Of a stretch of DNA of 26,878 nucleotides, positions 9,539 to 17,393 are shown in pieces. Numbering within the stretch: the stretch's first letter is position 1; every line of letters begins with the position of its first letter. The position numbers were made by a program, and so were the translations under genes. Source of the DNA: Lachnospiraceae bacterium (GTDB lineage: Bacteria; Bacillota_A; Clostridia; Lachnospirales; Lachnospiraceae); assembly GCA_024691045.1 (NCBI GenBank), contig JAILOC010000153.1:1-26878 (forward strand), read 5' to 3'. The notes under the pieces were generated by a model. The model was not told where the DNA came from. It saw nothing but the letters and a program-made list of their open reading frames with translations, and did no database searches.

Positions 9539-11908
9539 ATGTACGGATATTTAGTTGCTCATCAATTGAATATCATGATGTGGCTGAGCGGAATATGCGG
9601 TATGACTGCCGTGCTTCTGTTCTTTTCAAGAGCGCTTTCGCGCAAAAGAAAATGGCTTCTCATCCTGATGGAAGTAACGGCGCTGTTCCTTCTTAGCTTC
9701 GACCGTTCGGCATATATCTATGCCGGTGATCCGTCGGAAATTGCTTACTATATGATCAGGATCAGTAATTTCCTTGTTTTCTTCCTGACGCCGATGGTCG
9801 TTTTGAACCTGAACCTCTACATAGCCGATCTTATAGAAAATGAGGGTGAGTCCAAGACACTTCCCATGAGGGTGGTCGCCGTGAACTATGCGACGGTTAT
9901 CGGAATGATCCTGGTTGCCGTGTATCATTTCAGCGGTTTTTACTATTATTTTGATGAGAACAATTACTACCACAGAGGTCCCGGATTCATATTCTGTTAT
10001 GCCGTTCCCGTCATAAGCTCGATCGTCCAGTACACCGTAGTCAGGGAATTTAAATCAAAGTTCAGCAAGCATATTTACAGATCGCTCGTACAGTACATCT
10101 TCCTTCCGATCATCTGCGGAATACTCCAGATGTTCATAGCGGACATATCGATTGCTAACATGTCCATTACAGTGGCATCCTTCGTGCTTTACGTATGCAC
10201 CTATATCGATATCAACGAAAAGGTTGAGCGTACATTCACGGATGAGATGGCAGAGCTCATCAAAGAAAACAGAACATCCAAAAAACTCCTTGAGCAGACT
10301 TCCCTTGCGCTGATGGGCGCGGTTGATTCGAGGGACCGTTACACGGAAGGCAGGTCGGCACTTGTTGCCGGCTATGCGAGAAAGATTGCAGAGCTAGAGG
10401 AAAAGAGTGAAAAGGAATGCAACAATATTTATTATGCTGCCCTTTTCCACAATATCGGCGAATTATCCGTTCCGGAATCACTTATTTCCAAGGCAGGAAG
10501 ACTTTCGGAAGATGAAGAAATAATTGTGCGTGACAGGTATCTTGGCGGAAGCGAGGTGCTGAAGAGCGTTTCAGAAAATCCCATGCTTTCGCTTGCCGCA
10601 AAATACAGCAGGGAAAGATATGACGGAAGCGGTTATCCGGAAGGACTTAAGGAAGATTCCATCCCCGAGGTTGCAAGGATCATTGCCGTAGCCGAAAGCT
10701 ATGTCGATCTTACGAGTACCACAAGGGAGCATAATCCCATCCCCGAACAGATCGTCAGGGAAGAGTTCGTCAAGAATGCGGGAATAATCTATGATCCTGC
10801 TTTTGCGAGGGATATGGTCGATATCATCGACTCGGAAAAAGGAACCGGAATACACGATCACGGAACGGCCGATCTAGTTCTTGAAAAATCACTCAGCTGC
10901 GGAAAGTATCGTGAGGAACGTTCCTCCGGTATACGCGTAAATCTTAATAAGATCAGGGTCACATTCAGAGCTGATGTCAGGGAAGGTGCGGATGGATATT
11001 CGGCTCCCTCGCTCATCCTCTTTGATTCCTACGATAAGCGCGTGCACGATAATGCCAGGGCTATCGAGGAGTATCATTATATCGAATACGGTGAGATTTG
11101 GTTTGACGATCATTTCATCATTACCGATGCAAGAGCAATCAAAAAGACGGGAGAAAACAAGTCCGGAACAGAGAAACTTTCCGAGAACGAATTTGTCATA
11201 AGTGCGGGCAAATATGAAGATCACATAAAGCTTGTGCTTGAAAGCTCAAAGGGATCGTTCGAATACACTGTCGTTCTTCCCGACAGCTCCAAGGCATTCT
11301 ATATATCGCTTACGGGTGAAAACTGTGAACTCAGCGATATAAATGAAGAGGTCCTTGACGAACATACGGGAGAAGACGAGATCGAAAGAATAGAGGAAGT
11401 CAAAAGCTATATCGGAAGGATTGAATCCGATATTCCGAATGTCCAGGTTGACCGTCCGCTTTCCGCATCGACTGTCGGTGTTGAGATTGAAGAAAAGAAG
11501 CAGGTCATGTTCCATTCCATGTCCCTTCCGGGTTCGAATCTCGTATGGCATTGTCCTTACATAGCAATATATTCTTCGAAGGACGGAAAGCTCTTTGGCG
11601 AAGACTATCGCGAATATGCTTTCATCAAGCTGAACGGTGAGTGCAACAAGGAAGATGAGAAGATCGTTAACCGGTTCGTTATGAAGAAATCTCCCGAATT
11701 CCCCGGATGGGATAAGTGGAAGGAAGCAAACAGGAGAGGACTCGAATACACCGTATACTTTAACAGGAGAAGCAAGTACATTACGATGTCCTGTGAGACC
11801 CTGGGAATATTCATTGAAAACACTACCACACTTCCCGAAGATGCCGGCAAGGTTTATATGTGCATTACCGGTGACCAGGTAGCGATCACCGATATTAGGA
11901 TAGACTAA
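9539..11908 (+). CDS. 7TM protein with catalytically dead HD-GYP and a duplicated C-terminal domain
   Basis: Residues 12–222 hold about seven membrane helices, like 7TM sensor regions of kinases. Residues 255–430 align with HD-GYP, but the metal ligands are changed. The GHS His is R272, HD becomes H304-N305 (LFHNIGEL), the HH pair becomes S357-R358 (KYSRERYDGSGYPEGL), and AD.FD becomes AESYVD (E386). The GYP loop is intact. Residues 445–789 match no family I know. They contain two diverged copies: APSLILFDSYDKR…EYHYIEYGE resembles CPYIAIYSSKDGK…EYAFIKLNGE, and AFYISLTGE…SDI resembles VYMCITGD…TDI. It is probably a cyclic-di-GMP sensor or scaffold rather than an enzyme. It starts nine bases after the regulator gene with AAGGAAA upstream, and an intrinsic terminator follows. 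Confidence 0.85.
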   Translation: MYGYLVAHQLNIMMWLSGICGMTAVLLFFSRALSRKRKWLLILMEVTALFLLSFDRSAYIYAGDPSEIAYYMIRISNFLVFFLTPMVVLNLNLYIADLIENEGESKTLPMRVVAVNYATVIGMILVAVYHFSGFYYYFDENNYYHRGPGFIFCYAVPVISSIVQYTVVREFKSKFSKHIYRSLVQYIFLPIICGILQMFIADISIANMSITVASFVLYVCTYIDINEKVERTFTDEMAELIKENRTSKKLLEQTSLALMGAVDSRDRYTEGRSALVAGYARKIAELEEKSEKECNNIYYAALFHNIGELSVPESLISKAGRLSEDEEIIVRDRYLGGSEVLKSVSENPMLSLAAKYSRERYDGSGYPEGLKEDSIPEVARIIAVAESYVDLTSTTREHNPIPEQIVREEFVKNAGIIYDPAFARDMVDIIDSEKGTGIHDHGTADLVLEKSLSCGKYREERSSGIRVNLNKIRVTFRADVREGADGYSAPSLILFDSYDKRVHDNARAIEEYHYIEYGEIWFDDHFIITDARAIKKTGENKSGTEKLSENEFVISAGKYEDHIKLVLESSKGSFEYTVVLPDSSKAFYISLTGENCELSDINEEVLDEHTGEDEIERIEEVKSYIGRIESDIPNVQVDRPLSASTVGVEIEEKKQVMFHSMSLPGSNLVWHCPYIAIYSSKDGKLFGEDYREYAFIKLNGECNKEDEKIVNRFVMKKSPEFPGWDKWKEANRRGLEYTVYFNRRSKYITMSCETLGIFIENTTTLPEDAGKVYMCITGDQVAITDIRID

Positions 11909-11914
11909 ATAACT

Positions 11915-11945
11915 ACCCCGCAGGTATTCCTGCGGGGTTCGTTTT
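11915..11945 (+). terminator. Intrinsic terminator between convergent genes
   Basis: A 10-bp perfect stem (ACCCCGCAGG / CCTGCGGGGT, 11915–11924 and 11929–11938) with a TATT loop is followed by TCGTTTTAT. It lies just after the stop of the degenerate HD-GYP gene and just before the stop of the convergent activase gene. The forward T-rich run makes it a terminator for the signalling operon. It may also slow transcription from the other side, where the tail is only loosely T-rich. Confidence 0.85.
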
Positions 11946-14900
11946 ATCTTTCGGGTGCAGTGCAGTCAGTTTCACGGATCTTGCGCTTTGCCGCTTCGAG
12001 CATGAGCTTGATACGGTTGAGCTGGTTAACCTCCGATGCACCGGGATCGTAATCGATGGCAACTATATTTGCACCGGGATGAGCATGCCTTATCGCCTTG
12101 ATGACTCCCTTGCCTACAACGTGGTTGGGCAGGCATGCGAAGGGCTGGCAGCATACGATGTTGGGTACTCCGTCATGTATGAGCTCTATCATCTCGCCCG
12201 TAAGGAACCATCCTTCACCGGTCTGGTTTCCGATGGATACGATGGGCTTGGCAAGCTCTGCAATCTCCCTGATCGGTGTCTGTGGAGTGAAGTGCCTGCT
12301 CTTTTTAAATGCCCTGGTACATACACCGCGGAGCGGATGCTCGATCGCCCAGATGCCCAGATTGCAGTATCTCTTGGCTTTCTTGCTCATTCCGAGCTCG
12401 TCTGCCTTGTAAACCTGGTTGTAGAAGCAGTAGAGCATGAAATCCATAAGGTCCGGTGATACGGCCTCCGCACCTTCACTTTCGAGAAGCTCAACCAGAT
12501 GGTTGTTACCTGAAGGCGAATATTTTACGAGGATCTCACCGACGATTCCGACCCTTGGCTTTACAAGGTTTTCATCTGCCGGGATCGCATCGAATTCCTC
12601 GATCATCTTTTTGCACATGCTGCGGAATCTGATGAAGTTCGGTTTCTTTTTGGTTGAAAGGAATTCCCGGCATTCCTTTACCCACTTTTCGTGAACCGCA
12701 TCAACCGATCCCTTTTCCAGTTCGTAAGGGCGCATGCGGTATACGCATCTCATGAAGATGTCACCGAAGGTGGCTCCGAGCGCAAGCCTGTAGATCATAT
12801 CGAGATTGATCTTGAATCCCGGATTTACTTCGATGCCGCCGAGGTTGAGCGAGATAACCGGGATCTGTTCGAGTCCGGCTTTCTTCAGCGCACGCCTTAT
12901 GAAGCCTATATAGTTGGTGGCCCTGCATCCGCCGCCCGTCTGGGTGATGATGAGAGCAGTCTTATTGACATCATATTTTCCGGATTCGATAGCCTGCATA
13001 AGCTGTCCGACAACAAGGAGCGAAGGATAGCATGCATCGTTGTTGACGTATTTGAGTCCGGCATCTATTGCATTTTTATCGCTGTCATCGAGAACCACGA
13101 GATCGTAGCCTGCGGATCTGAATGCGGGTTCAAGCACATCGAAATGGATGGGTGACATCTGCGGACAGATGATGGTGTAGTTCTTTCTCATCTCCTCGGT
13201 GAACTTGACCTTCTCTATATTGGTGGGTCTGGTCACATGGGTCTTGCCCTGCTTTTCCCTTACCTTGATGGCGGAGATGAGTGATCTGATACGGATCCTT
13301 GCCGCTCCGAGGTTATTGACCTCGTCGATCTTGAGACAGGTATAGATCTTGTCGGAGCCGGAGAGTATGTCGTTAACCTGGTCGGTTGTGACCGCATCGA
13401 GACCGCATCCGAATGAGAAGAGCTGGATGAGATCGAGATTATCGACGGTACGGACATATGATGCGGCAGCATAGAGCCTTGAGTGGTACATCCACTGGTC
13501 CATTACGATAAGGGGCCTGTCGACCTTGCCGAGGTGTGAGATGGAATCCTCGGAAAGAACAGCGATATCATATGATGTGATCAGATCGGGTATGCCGTGG
13601 TTGATCTCGGGATCGGTATGATAGGGACGTCCCGCAAGTACTATTCCGTGCTTGCCGGTTTCCTCGAGATACTTAAGTGCCTTCTCGCCTTCGATCTGTA
13701 CGTCTTTTCTGGCTTTTGCAAGCTCTTCCCATGCTTCGCTTACCGCGGCATTTATCTCGCCTGCGGGAATATCCTTGAATTCCTTTCTCAGGGCGTAGCC
13801 GATTGTCTCCTTCGATGAGAAGTTCATAAAAGGATTTCTGAATACGACCTTGCCATCGGTTATGGCTTCGACGTTATTTTTGATGTTCTCGGAATAGGAG
13901 GTTACGATCGGGCAGTTGTAGTGGTTTCCCGCATCCTGGAATTCCTTCCTCTCATAGAACAGAGCGGGATAGAAAATGAAGCCTACATTCTGCGCGATGA
14001 GCCATTCGATATGACCGTGTGAGATCTTCGCAGGGTAGCATTCCGATTCGGAAGGGATGGATTCGATTCCGAGCTCGTATATCGCCCTTGTTGAAGGCGG
14101 TGACAGAACGACCCTGTATCCGAGTTTGGTAAAGAAGGTAAACCAGAAAGGGTAGTCCTCATACATATTCAGAACTCTGGGAAGTCCGACTGTTCCGCGG
14201 GGAGCTTCGTTGAGCTCGAGGGGAACATAGGAGAAGAGTCTCTTTATCTTGTAATCGTAGAGGTTGGGAACTCCTGTCTTGTTCTTGACTCCGCCGATAC
14301 CTCTTTCACATCTGTTTCCGGATATGAACTGTCTTCCGCCGGTGAAGCGGTTGATGGTAAGGCGGCACGCGTTTGTGCATCCCTTGCACTTGGTCATTGA
14401 GGTGGTAAACTCGAGGTTTATTATCTCATCGAGAGAGAGCATGGTTGATTCGTAGCCCTCTTCGTATCTGTCCCTTGCGATCAGAGCCGCACCGAATGCA
14501 CCCATGATACCGGCGATGTCAGGTCTTACGGCCCTGCACTGAGCGATGGTTTCGAACGCACGAAGTACCGCATCGTTATAGAAGGTTCCGCCCTGTACGA
14601 CAATGTTCTTTCCGAGTTCGGAAGCATCGGCAACCTTGATAACCTTGAAAAGAGCATTCTTGATGACGGAATATGCGAGTCCCGCGGAGATGTCCGCAAC
14701 GCTTGCACCTTCCTTCTGTGCCTGCTTGACCTTGGAATTCATGAATACGGTACATCTTGTTCCGAGGTCGATCGGATGGGGCGCAAACAGAGCTTCCTTA
14801 GCGAAATTCTCAACGGTGAAGTCGAGTGATTTTGCGAATGTCTCAATGAAGGATCCGCAGCCCGATGAGCATGCTTCGTTAAGGAGTACGGAATCGACGG

Positions 14901-16227
14901 TGCCGTCCTTGATCTTGATGCATTTCATATCCTGACCGCCGATGTCGAGAATGCAGTCGACCTTGGGGTCGAAGAATGCGGCTGCTGTATAGTGAGCGAC
15001 CGTTTCGACCTCACCGTCGTCAAGAAGGAATGCGGATTTAAGGAGTGCTTCTCCGTATCCGGTGGAGCATCCTCTTGCAATCCTTGCGCCTTCGGGAAGT
15101 TTTTCTTTGATCTCGGTTACGGATCTGATGGCTGTCCTTAAGGGACTTCCGTCGTTGCTCGAATAGAATGAATATACGAGCTTTCCGTTTTCATCGACGA
15201 GTGCGATCTTGGTCGTGGTCGATCCTGCGTCGATACCCATGAAGAGGTTGCCGCTCGCTTCGGAGAGGTCACCCTTTTCGACCTTGGTCTTCTCGTGACG
15301 GGAAGTGAATTCCGAATATTCCCCTTCATTTGCAAAAAGAGGATCCATTCTCGCAACTTCGAATTCCATCTTGATGGGAGATGAGAGCTTGTCAGTCATC
15401 TCCTTGAGTGAAAGACCGTTTTCACCTTCGGTGCAGAGTGCGGAACCGATCGCTGCAAACAGATGTGAATTATCCGTGTTCATAATGTGCTCATCATCGA
15501 GCTTCAGGGTACGGATGAATGCTTTCCTTAGTTCGGGGAGAAAGTGCAGGGGACCGCCGAGGAATGCAACATGTCCTCTGATGGGCTTGCCGCATGCAAG
15601 ACCCGAGATGGTCTGGTTAACTACTGCCTGGAAGATTGAAGCGGCAAGGTCTTCCTTGGTGGCTCCTTCGTTGATGAGGGGCTGTATATCCGTCTTGGCA
15701 AATACTCCGCATCGAGCGGCGATCGTGTAGAGGGATTTATAGCTCTCCGCATATTTATTGAGACCTGCGGCATCAGTCTGCAACAGGGAAGCCATCTGGT
15801 CGATGAATGATCCCGTTCCGCCCGCACAGATACCGTTCATTCTCTGTTCGGCATTGCCGTTTTCGAAGTAGATTATCTTGGCATCCTCACCGCCGAGCTC
15901 AATAGCAACATCGGTGCCCGGGCATAGGGTGCGCAGGGAAGTGGATACGGCTATGACCTCCTGGGTGAAAGGAACCCCGAGGTGCTTTGCGAGAGTAAGA
16001 CCGCCGGAACCGGTGATCATCGGATAGATGTCTATGTTTCCGAGCTTTTTGTACGCATCATTAAGCAGGTCACTTAAGGTTTCCCTGATTCGTGCGAAGT
16101 GCCTTTTATAGTCTGAAAAGAGAATGTTATTTGCTTCATCTATGAATGCAACCTTGACGGTAGTGGACCCGATGTCTATGCCGAGTCTTGCACTGCCTGT
16201 ATTTATTTCGCTTTGGATCTCTGTCAT
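11944..16227 (-). CDS. Large 2-hydroxyacyl-CoA dehydratase activase-like protein
   Basis: This 1427-residue protein fuses modules that are separate in the HgdC/HgdB system, in which an ATP-driven iron–sulfur activator injects an electron into a dehydratase. Two BadF/BadG (ASKHA) ATPase domains lie at about 14–265 (GIDIGSTTVK) and 328–585 (GIDAGSTTTK). Both carry cluster-type cysteines: C134 and C173 in the first, C453/C457 and C492 in the second. A cysteine-rich segment CKGCTNAC (614–621) with C640 could bind a further cluster. DUF2229 (about 683–905) and an HgdB-like region (about 1015–1420) complete it. The length is normal for clostridial members of this fused family. GAGG stands five bases before the ATG. 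No dehydratase gene is nearby, so its client is unknown. Family is certain; reaction is not. Confidence 0.9.
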   Translation of the reverse strand: MTEIQSEINTGSARLGIDIGSTTVKVAFIDEANNILFSDYKRHFARIRETLSDLLNDAYKKLGNIDIYPMITGSGGLTLAKHLGVPFTQEVIAVSTSLRTLCPGTDVAIELGGEDAKIIYFENGNAEQRMNGICAGGTGSFIDQMASLLQTDAAGLNKYAESYKSLYTIAARCGVFAKTDIQPLINEGATKEDLAASIFQAVVNQTISGLACGKPIRGHVAFLGGPLHFLPELRKAFIRTLKLDDEHIMNTDNSHLFAAIGSALCTEGENGLSLKEMTDKLSSPIKMEFEVARMDPLFANEGEYSEFTSRHEKTKVEKGDLSEASGNLFMGIDAGSTTTKIALVDENGKLVYSFYSSNDGSPLRTAIRSVTEIKEKLPEGARIARGCSTGYGEALLKSAFLLDDGEVETVAHYTAAAFFDPKVDCILDIGGQDMKCIKIKDGTVDSVLLNEACSSGCGSFIETFAKSLDFTVENFAKEALFAPHPIDLGTRCTVFMNSKVKQAQKEGASVADISAGLAYSVIKNALFKVIKVADASELGKNIVVQGGTFYNDAVLRAFETIAQCRAVRPDIAGIMGAFGAALIARDRYEEGYESTMLSLDEIINLEFTTSMTKCKGCTNACRLTINRFTGGRQFISGNRCERGIGGVKNKTGVPNLYDYKIKRLFSYVPLELNEAPRGTVGLPRVLNMYEDYPFWFTFFTKLGYRVVLSPPSTRAIYELGIESIPSESECYPAKISHGHIEWLIAQNVGFIFYPALFYERKEFQDAGNHYNCPIVTSYSENIKNNVEAITDGKVVFRNPFMNFSSKETIGYALRKEFKDIPAGEINAAVSEAWEELAKARKDVQIEGEKALKYLEETGKHGIVLAGRPYHTDPEINHGIPDLITSYDIAVLSEDSISHLGKVDRPLIVMDQWMYHSRLYAAASYVRTVDNLDLIQLFSFGCGLDAVTTDQVNDILSGSDKIYTCLKIDEVNNLGAARIRIRSLISAIKVREKQGKTHVTRPTNIEKVKFTEEMRKNYTIICPQMSPIHFDVLEPAFRSAGYDLVVLDDSDKNAIDAGLKYVNNDACYPSLLVVGQLMQAIESGKYDVNKTALIITQTGGGCRATNYIGFIRRALKKAGLEQIPVISLNLGGIEVNPGFKINLDMIYRLALGATFGDIFMRCVYRMRPYELEKGSVDAVHEKWVKECREFLSTKKKPNFIRFRSMCKKMIEEFDAIPADENLVKPRVGIVGEILVKYSPSGNNHLVELLESEGAEAVSPDLMDFMLYCFYNQVYKADELGMSKKAKRYCNLGIWAIEHPLRGVCTRAFKKSRHFTPQTPIREIAELAKPIVSIGNQTGEGWFLTGEMIELIHDGVPNIVCCQPFACLPNHVVGKGVIKAIRHAHPGANIVAIDYDPGASEVNQLNRIKLMLEAAKRKIRETDCTAPER

Positions 16228-16308
16228 TTCAACCTCAAAATCTCATAACGGGATGTATTCGGTCCCTGTTTTGCATTTATTAAGTAAGAATTTTAGCTAA
16301 CCTTGTCA

Positions 16309-16337
16309 ATTATAGTGGCAAAAGGGGGTAAAAGCAA
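16309..16337 (-). promoter_or_regulatory. Promoter of the activase gene
   Basis: Read on the minus strand, TTGCTT (16332–16337) and a perfect TATAAT (16309–16314) are separated by exactly 17 bases. A transcript would start near 16302 with a leader of about 75 bases before the ATG at 16227. No operator palindrome stands out with certainty. Confidence 0.7.
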
Positions 16338-16382
16338 CTTTTTTTACCGCATTAAAGTTTTATTAAGCGGGGGACGCCCGCC

Positions 16383-16411
16383 TTGTTTAAAAATGCGAAA
16401 AATGGTAAACT
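16383..16411 (+). promoter_or_regulatory. Promoter of the rhomboid-like/sigma-like operon
   Basis: TTGTTT (16383–16388) and TAAACT (16406–16411) are 17 bases apart, with TGG before the -10 making it an extended element. The TTG start codon at 16448 follows about 30 bases downstream of the expected transcription start. It is back to back with the activase promoter. Between the two lie an A/T-rich block and a small GC-rich inverted repeat (GCGGG/CCCGC, 16367–16381). Confidence 0.6.
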
Positions 16412-16447
16412 TTTACAGGATTTATAGTTTTTAAGGAGATATCTGTC

Positions 16448-17392
16448 TTGAGCAGTTTAAATAATAAATTTCGCAAGTTCGCCATACCCAACCTGACCCT
16501 CTGGCTTATCGCCGGATATGTTATCGGATATATGATATCCATGGTGAACAGCTCTTTCCTTTACTGGCTGTCACTGGATCCCTACAAGATACTTCACGGA
16601 CAGGTCTGGAGGCTCTTTACCTGGGTCATCATCCCTCCCAATATGCTCGGAAGCGATCCTCTGGGTCTTTTCTTTGTCCTTCTGATGCTTTTCTGCTGTT
16701 ATTCCATAGGAAATATCCTTGAAAGGGTCTGGGGGACCGTAAAATACAATATCTTCATATTCACGGGCATAGCGCTGGCGATAGTATGCGCGTTCATCTA
16801 CCTTGCGATCGTTTTCTTTTCCAATGATTTTGAAGCCTTTGTGGCAATTGAAAACGCTAACAGGGCAGTGGACTGGTTCGCATTCAGCACATATTACATC
16901 AATATTTCCATCTACATAGTCTTTGCCATGACCTATCCCAATGACATAGTCAGACTGTATTTCATTATCCCAATCAAGATGAAGTGGCTCGGAATTATCG
17001 ATACCGTGTATCTGCTATATATCTTCCTGGTCGGATATCTTCCCGAGAAGGCGGCCGTTGTTGCGGCACTGATAAATTGTCTCATTTTCTATCTTACCAA
17101 TATCAGGGGCAAGTCCCTTAACCCTTATCAGATACACAGAAAGAACAAGTTCAACAGGGATTATAAAAGAGGCTTTGTAAATTCCGGCAGGACCAGAAAT
17201 ACCGGCGGAGTCACCTCGTCCACTTCGGATATCAAGATGAATGCGAGGCCACAGACAAGGCATAAATGTGCGATCTGCGGAAAGACGGAGATTTCCGATC
17301 CCGATATGGAATTCAGATACTGCTCTAAATGCGCAGGCAGCTATGAATACTGTTCGGTCCACCTTTTCACACATACCCACGTAAGGGGATAA
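16448..17392 (+). CDS. Rhomboid-fold membrane protein lacking the protease dyad, with zinc-binding tail
   Basis: This 314-residue protein has about six membrane helices in residues 14–218. GQVWRLFTWVIIPP (51–64) matches the rhomboid loop-1 motif, and YP(163)…FIIPIKMKW resembles the segment after the rhomboid active-site helix. However, the GxS motif is absent where it should be, and there is no His in the last helix, so it should not be a serine protease. The cytoplasmic tail (about 272–311) has C274-x2-C277, C292-x2-C295, C302, H305, H309 and H311, a likely two-zinc or treble-clef module. The TTG start has AAGGAG nine bases upstream. The next gene begins two bases after its stop. A scaffold or membrane-quality-control role is inferred from dead rhomboids elsewhere; nothing here proves it. 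Confidence 0.75.
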   Translation: MSSLNNKFRKFAIPNLTLWLIAGYVIGYMISMVNSSFLYWLSLDPYKILHGQVWRLFTWVIIPPNMLGSDPLGLFFVLLMLFCCYSIGNILERVWGTVKYNIFIFTGIALAIVCAFIYLAIVFFSNDFEAFVAIENANRAVDWFAFSTYYINISIYIVFAMTYPNDIVRLYFIIPIKMKWLGIIDTVYLLYIFLVGYLPEKAAVVAALINCLIFYLTNIRGKSLNPYQIHRKNKFNRDYKRGFVNSGRTRNTGGVTSSTSDIKMNARPQTRHKCAICGKTEISDPDMEFRYCSKCAGSYEYCSVHLFTHTHVRG

Positions 17393-17393
17393 A

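Noticed and set aside
9539..11908. Calling this protein an active cyclic-di-GMP phosphodiesterase
   Set aside because: Nearly all HD-GYP metal ligands are substituted, so annotation by overall similarity would be misleading.
16367..16381. GCGGG/CCCGC inverted repeat as a terminator
   Set aside because: The stem is only five pairs, lies upstream of both promoters' genes and has no T-tract; it may at most be an operator.
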